Below are positions 8,228 through 13,863 of a stretch of 13,863 bases of DNA, one piece after another (position 1 is the first letter of the stretch; each line of letters starts with the position of its first letter). The notes below the pieces were generated by a model. The model was not told the origin of the DNA. It saw nothing but the letters and a program-made list of their open reading frames with translations, and did not search any database. The stretch lies in NCBI GenBank assembly GCA_958438955.1, contig CAUBTS010000053.1:1-13863 (forward strand), given 5' to 3'. The position numbers were made by a program, and so were the translations under genes. The DNA is from an uncultured Collinsella sp. GTDB taxonomy: Bacteria > Actinomycetota > Coriobacteriia > Coriobacteriales > Coriobacteriaceae.

Positions 8228-9394
8228 ATGTTCAACATCAACAGTACGCTCAGCCGTAGGAACTTCCTCGCCGGCGCCGCAGCGCTCGGTAGCACCGTCG
8301 CGCTTGCCGGCTGCTCCTCGGGTGGCTCGGATGGCGGCTCCGCCGATGACGGCAAGTCTTTCAAGATCGGTGTCATCGGCCCTCTGACCGGTGCCGCGGC
8401 AACCTATGGCGTCTCGGCCGAGAAGGGCGCCAAGCTCGCTGCCAAGGATTTCTCGACCAAGGACCTCAAGCTCTCGCTTAAGTCCGAGGACGACGTCGCC
8501 GACGGCGAGAAGGCCATCAACGCCTTCAATACCCTGTGCGACTGGGGCATGCAGGCACTCGTCGGCCCCGTCACCACCGGTGCCGCCGTCGCCGTCTCGG
8601 GCGAGATTGCCGACGACATGCTCATGGTCACGCCTTCTGCCTCGTCGCTCGACGTCACCAAGGACAAGACCACGGTCTTCCAGGTCTGCTTCACCGATCC
8701 CACCATGGGCACGAGCGCCGCGAAGTTCTTGGCCGAGAAGTACGCGGACGCCAAGATCGCCCTGTTCTACAACTCCGGCGATACGTACAGCTCGGGCGTC
8801 GCCGATGCCTTTGCCGAGCAGGCCAAGGAGTCCAAGCTCGATATCGTCGATACCGAGACCTTTAAGGACGATTCTTCCACGAGCTTTACCAACCAGCTGA
8901 CCAAGGCCAAGGAGGCCGGCGCCACGCTCATCTTTGCGCCGATTTACTATACGCCGGCGTCCGTCCTGCTCAAGAACGCAAAGGACATGGGCTATGACAT
9001 GACGCTCATGGGTACCGACGGCATGGACGGTCTGCTCTCTGTGGAGGGCTTCGACACCTCGCTTGCCGAGGGCGTGCTGCTCATGACGCCGTTCTCCGCT
9101 GACGACGAGAAGAACGCCGACTTCGTCAAGGCATACAAGGAGGAGTACGACGAGACCCCCAACCAGTTTGCCGCCGACGCCTACGACTGTGTCCACGCGA
9201 TCGCCGAGGCTATCGACAAGGCTGGCATCGACACGACGGCCGACGGTGCCGACATTGCCACCGACCTTGCCAAGGCCATGCGCAAGATCAAGATCGATGG
9301 CCTGACCGGCGAGCTCACCTGGAACGACGAGGGCCAGGTCGAGAAGCCCGCTACGGCCTATGTGATTCAGGACGGCAAGTACATCGCCGCCTAA
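8228..9394 (+). CDS. Liv-type ABC transporter substrate-binding lipoprotein 1
   Basis: This is an extracytoplasmic receptor of the Peripla_BP_6 (LivJ/LivK) family that delivers a branched-chain or other hydrophobic amino acid to the LivHM permease; the true ligand is not provable here. The 388-residue product begins with a signal peptide carrying a twin-arginine motif (SRRNFLA, 9-15) and a lipobox LAGC with Cys29, so it should be Tat-exported and lipid-anchored. A Gly/Ser linker (30-43) leads into the binding domain, FKIGVIGPLTG at 45-55. Likely ligand-contact segments are TPSASS at 135-140, the FYNSGDTYSSG loop at 180-190, and GTDGMDG at 262-268. The ATG at 8228 follows AAGGGGGA; an upstream TTG at 8162 in the same frame lacks a ribosome site and would spoil the signal peptide. 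It is a close paralog of the next gene. Confidence 0.93.
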   Translation: MFNINSTLSRRNFLAGAAALGSTVALAGCSSGGSDGGSADDGKSFKIGVIGPLTGAAATYGVSAEKGAKLAAKDFSTKDLKLSLKSEDDVADGEKAINAFNTLCDWGMQALVGPVTTGAAVAVSGEIADDMLMVTPSASSLDVTKDKTTVFQVCFTDPTMGTSAAKFLAEKYADAKIALFYNSGDTYSSGVADAFAEQAKESKLDIVDTETFKDDSSTSFTNQLTKAKEAGATLIFAPIYYTPASVLLKNAKDMGYDMTLMGTDGMDGLLSVEGFDTSLAEGVLLMTPFSADDEKNADFVKAYKEEYDETPNQFAADAYDCVHAIAEAIDKAGIDTTADGADIATDLAKAMRKIKIDGLTGELTWNDEGQVEKPATAYVIQDGKYIAA

Positions 9395-9430
9395 GAGCGT
9401 ATAAAACGCAACCGGTGAGGCTCTTTTATT
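9393..9430 (+). terminator. Possible weak terminator after binding protein 1
   Basis: A 6-bp inverted repeat (9393-9398 with 9420-9425) overlaps the stop codon of the first binding-protein gene and ends in TTTTATT. The loop is long (21 bases) and a smaller stem (9397-9399 with 9407-9409) competes with it, so termination would be weak or partial. It could lower read-through into the second binding-protein gene. Confidence 0.35.
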
Positions 9431-9665
9431 CAGGGCGAGGACGCTTGTAACAGAATGGAAACATTACTTTTACATAATAAAGTGGCAGACCTGCATAAAG
9501 CGGTAAAAATACGCAGAAATATGGATAAAATTCCGAGGTCAAAGAAAAGTTGAAATAATCGCCACTTTTCTCAACTAAAGCGTCTACTATTTTGCGAACG
9601 CCGAGCACGGCGAAGGATGGCCTGTCGGGTAACCGAAACCCGACGAGATTTGAGAGGAGAGCCGC
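9431..9665 (+). promoter_or_regulatory. AT-rich leader of binding protein 2
   Basis: This gap is markedly AT-rich: 9441-9600 is about 36% GC by hand count, against clearly GC-rich flanking genes. It includes one more copy of GGAAACAT (9457-9464). It also has an 8-bp inverted repeat 9543-9550 with 9564-9571 and an overlapping 6-bp repeat 9548-9553 with 9571-9576, which cannot form at the same time as the first. A 4-bp hairpin lies at 9600-9611, and a perfect 7-bp hairpin 9624-9630 with 9638-9644 sits just before the ribosome site. Possible -10 elements are AATAAT and TACTAT (9585-9590), but none has a good -35. It does not match a riboswitch consensus I recognise. A 32-codon frame at 9455-9553 is discussed under findings. 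Confidence 0.5.
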
Positions 9666-10853
9666 ATGTCGAGCCTCACCGGTAAGTCATTGAACCCTGT
9701 TATGAATCGCAGGAGCGTTATCGCGAGCGCAGCAGGTCTGGGGGCGATGTCCATTCTAGCTGGCTGCTCCTCCAACGGCGGCGACAGCGGTTCCGCTTCG
9801 GGCGACGCTTCGTTTAAGATCGGCACCATCGGCCCGCTGACCGGCGCCAACGCGTCCTACGGCAAGTCCGTTACCCAGGGTGTCGAGCTTGGCTGTAAGG
9901 ATTTCTCCACCAAGGAGCTGCCGCTTGCCAGCAAGGCCGAGGATGACCAGGCCGACGGCGAGAAGGCCGTCAACGCCTTCAACACCCTGCTCGACTGGGG
10001 CATGCAGGCCCTCGTCGGCCCGACCACCACGGGTGCGTCGGTTGCCGTTGCCGCCGAGTGCGGTAACGACCCCAAGACGTTCATGATCACCCCGTCCGCG
10101 TCCTCCGAGGACGTCACCGACGGCAAGGATTGCGTCTTCCAGGTTTGCTTCACCGACCCCAACCAGGGTGTCAACGCTGCCAAGTTCCTGGCCCAGAAGT
10201 ATCCGGACGAGAAGTTCGTGCTGTTCTATAACTCCGGCGACGCCTATTCTTCGGGCATCGCAGATTCCTTTAAGGCCCAGGCCGCTGAGTCCAAGCTCGA
10301 GATTGTTGACGAGGAGACCTTTAAGGACGACTCCGCCACGAGCTTTACCAACCAGCTGACCAAGGCCAAGCAGGCCGGTGCTACCATGATCTTTGCGCCG
10401 ATCTACTACACGCCGGCGTCCGTCCTGCTCAAGAACGCCAAGGACATGGGCTACGACGTCAAGATGATGGGCTGCGACGGCATGGACGGCATCCTGGGCG
10501 TTGAGGGCTTCGATACCTCTCTTGCCGAGGGTCTGCTGCTCATGACCCCGTTCTCCGCCGACGACGAGAAGAACGCCGACTTCGTCAACGCTTACAAGGA
10601 TAAGTACGGCGATACCCCCGACCAGTTTGCCGCCGACGCCTACGACGGCGTGCACGCGGTGGCCGAGGCCCTCAAGGAAGCCGGTCTTGGTGTCGACGCC
10701 GACCCGACCGAGGCCGCCGAGAAGCTGTCCAAGGCTATGCTCAAGATTACCGTTGACGGTCTGACCGGCAAGCTCACCTGGAACGATAAGGGCCAGGTCC
10801 AGAAGGAGCCCACGGCGTACGTCATCACTGACGGCAAGTACGTACAGGCCTAA
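9666..10853 (+). CDS. Liv-type ABC transporter substrate-binding lipoprotein 2
   Basis: This is a second Peripla_BP_6 receptor, 395 residues, about 70% identical by eye to the preceding one over the mature domain and so a tandem duplicate. The signal peptide has a weaker twin-arginine motif (NRRSVIA, 14-20) and lipobox LAGC with Cys34, predicting a lipid-anchored surface protein. The mature domain starts at FKIGTIGPLTG (50-60). Differences from paralog 1 near the likely pocket include GCDGMDG (269-275) in place of GTDGMDG, and two extra residues before TPSASS (142-147). AGGAG lies close upstream of the ATG at 9666. An internal ATG at 9702 would keep the signal peptide but has no ribosome site. 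It lies upstream of livH with 139 bases between them. The shared permease set implies both receptors feed one channel, perhaps with different ligand preference. Confidence 0.93.
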   Translation: MSSLTGKSLNPVMNRRSVIASAAGLGAMSILAGCSSNGGDSGSASGDASFKIGTIGPLTGANASYGKSVTQGVELGCKDFSTKELPLASKAEDDQADGEKAVNAFNTLLDWGMQALVGPTTTGASVAVAAECGNDPKTFMITPSASSEDVTDGKDCVFQVCFTDPNQGVNAAKFLAQKYPDEKFVLFYNSGDAYSSGIADSFKAQAAESKLEIVDEETFKDDSATSFTNQLTKAKQAGATMIFAPIYYTPASVLLKNAKDMGYDVKMMGCDGMDGILGVEGFDTSLAEGLLLMTPFSADDEKNADFVNAYKDKYGDTPDQFAADAYDGVHAVAEALKEAGLGVDADPTEAAEKLSKAMLKITVDGLTGKLTWNDKGQVQKEPTAYVITDGKYVQA

Positions 10854-10884
10854 TTGGCCGCCTTACATAGAGCGGTTTTGATCC

Positions 10885-10916
10885 CAAGCAGGGGAGGTTT
10901 TGGCCTTCCCTGCTTG
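10885..10916 (+). other. Long hairpin after binding protein 2
   Basis: A 13-bp stem with one G-U pair (10885-10897 with 10904-10916) and a 6-base loop lies in the gap between the second binding-protein gene and livH. It is not followed by a run of T, so it is not a typical intrinsic terminator. Such hairpins often protect the 3' end of an abundant binding-protein mRNA or reduce read-through to the permease genes. Confidence 0.6.
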
Positions 10917-10926
10917 CTTGGTATCT

Positions 10927-10950
10927 AGGGACGATGTAACGTCCCTGTTT
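10927..10950 (+). terminator. Second hairpin before livH, possible leaky terminator
   Basis: A perfect 7-bp stem (10927-10933 with 10940-10946, 6-base loop) is followed by GTTTCAT. The short T run makes termination partial at best. It lies 11 bases after the first hairpin and about 43 bases before the livH start, so it may act as an attenuator between receptor and permease genes. Confidence 0.4.
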
Positions 10951-10992
10951 CATACATCAACTGGAAACCTATTCGAAAGGGGGATGTGGAAC

Positions 10993-11874
10993 ATGACGGT
11001 CTTTATCCAATACCTGGTCAACGGCCTGTCCATGGGCAGCGTCTACGCCATCATCGCGTTGGGCTACACCATGGTCTACGGTATCGCCAAGATGCTGAAC
11101 TTCGCTCACGGCGACGTCATCATGGTCGGTGCCTATGTCTCGTTCTGTGCCACGTCGTATCTCGGCCTCCCGGGCTGGGCATCTGTAATTCTCTCTTGTG
11201 TGGTCTGCACGGTTCTCGGCGTTCTCATCGAGGGTCTGGCCTATAAGCCGCTGCGCCAAGCAGGCCCGCTGGCCGTTCTGATCACGGCTATCGGCGTGTC
11301 TTACTTCCTGCAGAACGCCGCGCAGCTTCTGTGGGGCGCCACGCCCAAGAACTTCACTTCGCTCGTCACCTTCCAGGTGCCGGAGTTCTTGGCCAAGTTC
11401 AACGTAAGCGCCGTCTCGCTCGTCACCATCGTCGCCTGCCTGGTTATCATGGCCGGCCTGATGTTCTTTACAGGTAAGACCAAGATGGGTAAGGCCATGC
11501 GCGCCGTGTCCGAGGACAAGGCCGCCGCTCAGCTCATGGGCATCAACGTCAACCGCACCATCTCGATGACGTTTGCCATCGGCTCGGCGCTTGCCGCCAT
11601 CGCCGGTGTGCTCCTGTGCTCCTACTCGCCGGTGCTGCAGCCTACGACGGGCGCCATGCCTGGCATCAAGGCCTTCGACGCCGCCGTCTTCGGCGGCATC
11701 GGCTCCATCCCCGGCGCCTTTGTCGGCGGCATTCTCATCGGCATCATCGAGGCGATGGCGCAGGCTTACATTTCCACGAGCCTTGCCAACTCCATCGTCT
11801 TTGGTGTTTTGATCATCGTCCTGCTCGTCAAGCCTGCCGGCCTCTTGGGCAAGTACGTCCCCGAGAAGGTGTAG
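10993..11874 (+). CDS. livH: Branched-chain amino acid ABC permease LivH
   Basis: This is an integral membrane permease of the HAAT ABC family, one half of the transport channel with LivM. The 293 residues hold about eight hydrophobic segments. Family marks are LGYTMVYGIAKMLNFAHGD at 23-41, the cytoplasmic coupling loop GKAMRAVSEDKAAAQLMGI at 166-184, and AFDAAVFGGIGSIPGAFVGG at 227-246. The size matches LivH (about 290-310). The ATG at 10993 follows GAAAGGGGG about nine bases upstream. Starts farther 5' (10900, or an ATG at 10984 lying directly against the ribosome site) are rejected, because the protein then gains residues not seen in the family. The stop is immediately followed by the livM start region, showing co-transcription. 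Confidence 0.95.
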   Translation: MTVFIQYLVNGLSMGSVYAIIALGYTMVYGIAKMLNFAHGDVIMVGAYVSFCATSYLGLPGWASVILSCVVCTVLGVLIEGLAYKPLRQAGPLAVLITAIGVSYFLQNAAQLLWGATPKNFTSLVTFQVPEFLAKFNVSAVSLVTIVACLVIMAGLMFFTGKTKMGKAMRAVSEDKAAAQLMGINVNRTISMTFAIGSALAAIAGVLLCSYSPVLQPTTGAMPGIKAFDAAVFGGIGSIPGAFVGGILIGIIEAMAQAYISTSLANSIVFGVLIIVLLVKPAGLLGKYVPEKV

Positions 11875-11883
11875 GTGAGCGTT

Positions 11884-12963
11884 ATGAAGTTTCTTAAAGA
11901 CAAGCAGACGCGTCACGACTTTGTTACGTACGCCATGTGCCTTGTGGCGTTCGCCATCGTGTTCTTTATGCAGTCTAACCACATGATTCCGCGCATGATC
12001 GCCGGTCAGCTGGTTCCCATTACGGCCTACATCGTCATGGCTATCTCCCTTAACCTCGTCGTCGGCATCGCGGGCGACTTGTCGCTGGGCCATGCGGGCT
12101 TTATGAGTGTCGGTGCCTACACGGGCATCGTCACCGCCGTCGCGCTGGAGAGCGCCGTTCCCTCCGATCCGGTGCGCCTTATCATCAGTATCGTGGTCGG
12201 CGCCATCGCTGCCGCTATCCTGGGCTTCTTGATCGGCATCCCGGTCCTTCGCCTGAGCGGCGATTACCTGGCTATCGTGACGCTGGCCTTTGGCGAGATT
12301 ATCAAGGAGATCGTCACTTGCCTTATCGTGGGTGTCGACTCGCGCGGCCTGCACGTGATCTTTAACATCACGGGCAACTCTACGATCGACGACCTGCACC
12401 TGCTCGAGGACGGCACCGCCATCATCAAGGGCGCCCAGGGCGCTTCGGGCGTGTCGACGTACTCGACCTTCCTCGCCGGTGCCATCCTGGTCATGGTCGC
12501 ACTCGTGATCGTGCTCAACCTGGTTCGCAGCCGTACCGGCCGTGCCATTATGGCCGTGCGCGACAACAAGATTGCAGCCGAGTCCGTGGGCATCTCCGTC
12601 ACCCAGTACCGCATGATCGCGTTCGTGGTTTCCGCTGCCCTCGCCGGTGCTGCCGGAGCCCTCTTCGGCGGTAACTTCTCGCAGCTCTCCGCCACCAAGT
12701 TTGACTTCAACACGTCCATCCTTATCCTGGTGTTCGTGGTCCTGGGCGGCCTGGGCAATATGCGCGGCTCCGTTATCGCGGCGGCGCTGCTCACGGTACT
12801 TCCCGAGCTGCTCCGTCAGTTCTCGGACTACCGCATGCTCATCTACGCTATCGTGCTGATCCTGGTCATGATCTTTACCAACAACCCGCAGCTCAAGGCG
12901 TTCTTCGGTCGCGTCAAGGACCGCTTTGCTCCCAAGAAGGAGGTGGCAGCCGATGCCCAGTAA
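11884..12963 (+). CDS. livM: Branched-chain amino acid ABC permease LivM
   Basis: This is the second permease half of the Liv-type importer, 359 residues. It has a short cytoplasmic start, about nine or ten membrane segments, and a charged C-terminal tail (VKDRFAPKKEVAADAQ). Typical LivM motifs are LNLVVGIAGDLSLGHAGFMSVGAYT at 56-80, the coupling loop GRAIMAVRDNKIAAESVGI at 219-237, and LGGLGNMRGSVIAA at 287-300. The predicted external loop at 150-190 is moderately long. The ATG at 11884 is chosen, preceded by GGTGAG. A GTG at 11875, directly after the livH stop and behind AAGG, would add three residues (MSV) and is nearly as likely. The gene overlaps livG by 11 bases, so translation of the two is probably coupled. 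Confidence 0.94.
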   Translation: MKFLKDKQTRHDFVTYAMCLVAFAIVFFMQSNHMIPRMIAGQLVPITAYIVMAISLNLVVGIAGDLSLGHAGFMSVGAYTGIVTAVALESAVPSDPVRLIISIVVGAIAAAILGFLIGIPVLRLSGDYLAIVTLAFGEIIKEIVTCLIVGVDSRGLHVIFNITGNSTIDDLHLLEDGTAIIKGAQGASGVSTYSTFLAGAILVMVALVIVLNLVRSRTGRAIMAVRDNKIAAESVGISVTQYRMIAFVVSAALAGAAGALFGGNFSQLSATKFDFNTSILILVFVVLGGLGNMRGSVIAAALLTVLPELLRQFSDYRMLIYAIVLILVMIFTNNPQLKAFFGRVKDRFAPKKEVAADAQ

Positions 12964-13813
12964 ATTTGAGTTCAACAAGGGCAAGATGGTCCCGTATCCT
13001 TCTGGCGCCATCGTTCCCGACCGCGACCTGGGCCAGCGCCCGGCACTCGAGTGCATCCACCTGGGCATTGAGTTCGGTGGCCTTAAGGCGGTCGACGACT
13101 TTAGCCTGACTATCGGCAAGACCGAGATTGCCGGTCTGATCGGTCCCAACGGCGCCGGTAAGACCACGGTTTTCAACCTGCTCACCAAGGTGTATCAGCC
13201 CACACACGGCACCATCCTGCTCGATGGCGAGGACACCTCGGGCAAGTCGGTCTATCAGGTCAACCGCATGGGTATTGCCCGTACATTCCAGAACATTCGC
13301 CTGTTCAACACCATGACGGTGGAGGATAACGTTAAGGTCGGCCTGCACAACCAGGAGCGTTATTCCGGCTTTGAGGGCGTGCTGCGCCTGCCGACGTATT
13401 GGAAGCACGAGAAGGCCGCGCACGAGCGCGCCATGGAGCTGCTGTCCATCTTTGATATGGAGCATCTGGCAAACGAGCAGGCCGGATCGCTGCCTTACGG
13501 CGCTCAGCGTCGTCTGGAGATCGTCCGCGCGCTTGCCACCAACCCCAAGCTACTGCTGCTCGACGAGCCTGCCGCCGGCATGAACCCGTCCGAGACCGCA
13601 GAGCTCATGGAGAACATCGTCAAGATTCGCGACACCTTTGGCATCGCCATCATGCTTATCGAGCATGATATGTCGCTCGTTATGAACATCTGCGAGGGCA
13701 TCTGCGTGCTCAACTTTGGTAAGGTCATCGCCAAGGGCACGGCCGAGGAAATCCAGAACAACGACGCCGTTATCGAGGCATATCTGGGCAAGCAGGATAA
13801 GGGGGAGAACTAA
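12953..13813 (+). CDS. livG: Branched-chain amino acid ABC ATPase LivG
   Basis: This is a cytoplasmic ATPase that pairs with LivF to drive the LivHM channel. The 286 residues carry Walker A GPNGAGKTT at 64-72, Q-loop Gln113 in ARTFQNIRLF, a variant ABC signature LPYGAQRR at 180-187, Walker B LLLLDEP at 200-206, and H-loop His238 in IEHD. The LivG-type C-terminal piece (GKVIAKGTAEEIQNNDAVIEAYLG) is present. The ATG at 12953 follows a strong AAGGAGGTGG and lies inside the end of livM. Compared with usual LivG proteins it has about 30 extra residues at the N-terminus (1-31, rich in Pro, Lys and Asp) before the first strand of the ATPase fold. Confidence 0.95.
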   Translation: MPSKFEFNKGKMVPYPSGAIVPDRDLGQRPALECIHLGIEFGGLKAVDDFSLTIGKTEIAGLIGPNGAGKTTVFNLLTKVYQPTHGTILLDGEDTSGKSVYQVNRMGIARTFQNIRLFNTMTVEDNVKVGLHNQERYSGFEGVLRLPTYWKHEKAAHERAMELLSIFDMEHLANEQAGSLPYGAQRRLEIVRALATNPKLLLLDEPAAGMNPSETAELMENIVKIRDTFGIAIMLIEHDMSLVMNICEGICVLNFGKVIAKGTAEEIQNNDAVIEAYLGKQDKGEN

Positions 13814-13863
13814 ATGGCAGAGCCGATGCTTTCCGTCTACAACATCAACGTCTGGTACGGCGC
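13814..13863 (+). CDS. livF: Branched-chain amino acid ABC ATPase LivF, 5' end only
   Basis: Only 16 codons plus two bases are inside the window: MAEPMLSVYNINVWYG. The ATG directly follows the livG stop and is preceded by AGGGGGAG six bases upstream. The stretch LSVYNINVWYG matches the first strand of LivF-type ATPases, and the position after livG is the normal order of the operon. The assignment therefore rests on context plus a short match, and no catalytic motif can be seen. Confidence 0.8.
   Translation, partial: MAEPMLSVYNINVWYG

Noticed and set aside
9426..9608. 60-codon minus-strand frame with a hydrophobic Phe/Tyr-rich stretch
   Set aside because: Phe and Tyr come from A-rich plus-strand spacer read backwards; GTG start without a ribosome site; it lies in the leader of the second receptor gene.
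9600..9660. Possible riboswitch (hairpin with GGGTAACC before the receptor 2 ribosome site)
   Set aside because: The sequence recalls a piece of the c-di-GMP-I aptamer, but the other conserved blocks and the overall three-way fold are not present.
10969..13188. 739-codon minus-strand frame across livH, livM and part of livG
   Set aside because: Codon-register shadow of livH and livM; a low-complexity charged product with no family motif.
1..13863. Mobile elements, CRISPR repeats, tRNA genes, toxin-antitoxin or defence genes
   Set aside because: None seen: no transposase-like or integrase-like protein, no regularly spaced repeats, no tRNA cloverleaf; all long frames with normal composition are housekeeping or transport genes.

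Overview
The window looks like core chromosome of a high-GC, Gram-positive gut actinobacterium, most probably a Coriobacteriia member such as Collinsella. The grounds are the strong GC3 bias, a single-chain PurL of about 1250 residues, lipoprotein-anchored binding proteins (so no outer membrane) and the general style of the proteins. The genus is an inference from protein character, not a database match. No tRNA, rRNA, CRISPR array, insertion sequence or phage gene is visible.

Left part (1-4958), minus strand: the nearly complete 3' part of an EamA/DMT-family transporter gene, then purL (FGAM synthase, purine synthesis). A strong intrinsic terminator lies between them, after purL and just before the transporter start. 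Middle (4959-6521), plus strand: a CPA2-type cation:proton antiporter, divergent from purL. It is followed on the minus strand by hom (homoserine dehydrogenase with a C-terminal ACT domain), convergent with the antiporter.

Right part (8228-13863), plus strand: a branched-chain-amino-acid-type (LivJ/LivK, HAAT family) ABC importer. It has two tandem, very similar substrate-binding lipoprotein genes, then permeases livH and livM and ATPases livG and livF (livF is cut by the window end). The permease and ATPase genes are tightly packed or overlapping. In contrast, each binding-protein gene has its own long leader, and the gap before livH holds two hairpins. This fits separate control and high expression of the binding proteins. 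hom is divergent from this cluster across a 250-base gap, so the aspartate-family (Thr/Met/Ile precursor) step and a probable branched-chain amino acid importer share a control region.

The most unusual part is 9395-9665, between the two binding-protein genes. It is an island of about 36% GC (hand count over 9441-9600) in high-GC DNA. It contains a short open frame with clustered rare leucine codons, two mutually exclusive hairpins and a third hairpin before the ribosome binding site. I found no clearly new defence, mobile or biosynthetic system; the remaining points of interest are regulatory.
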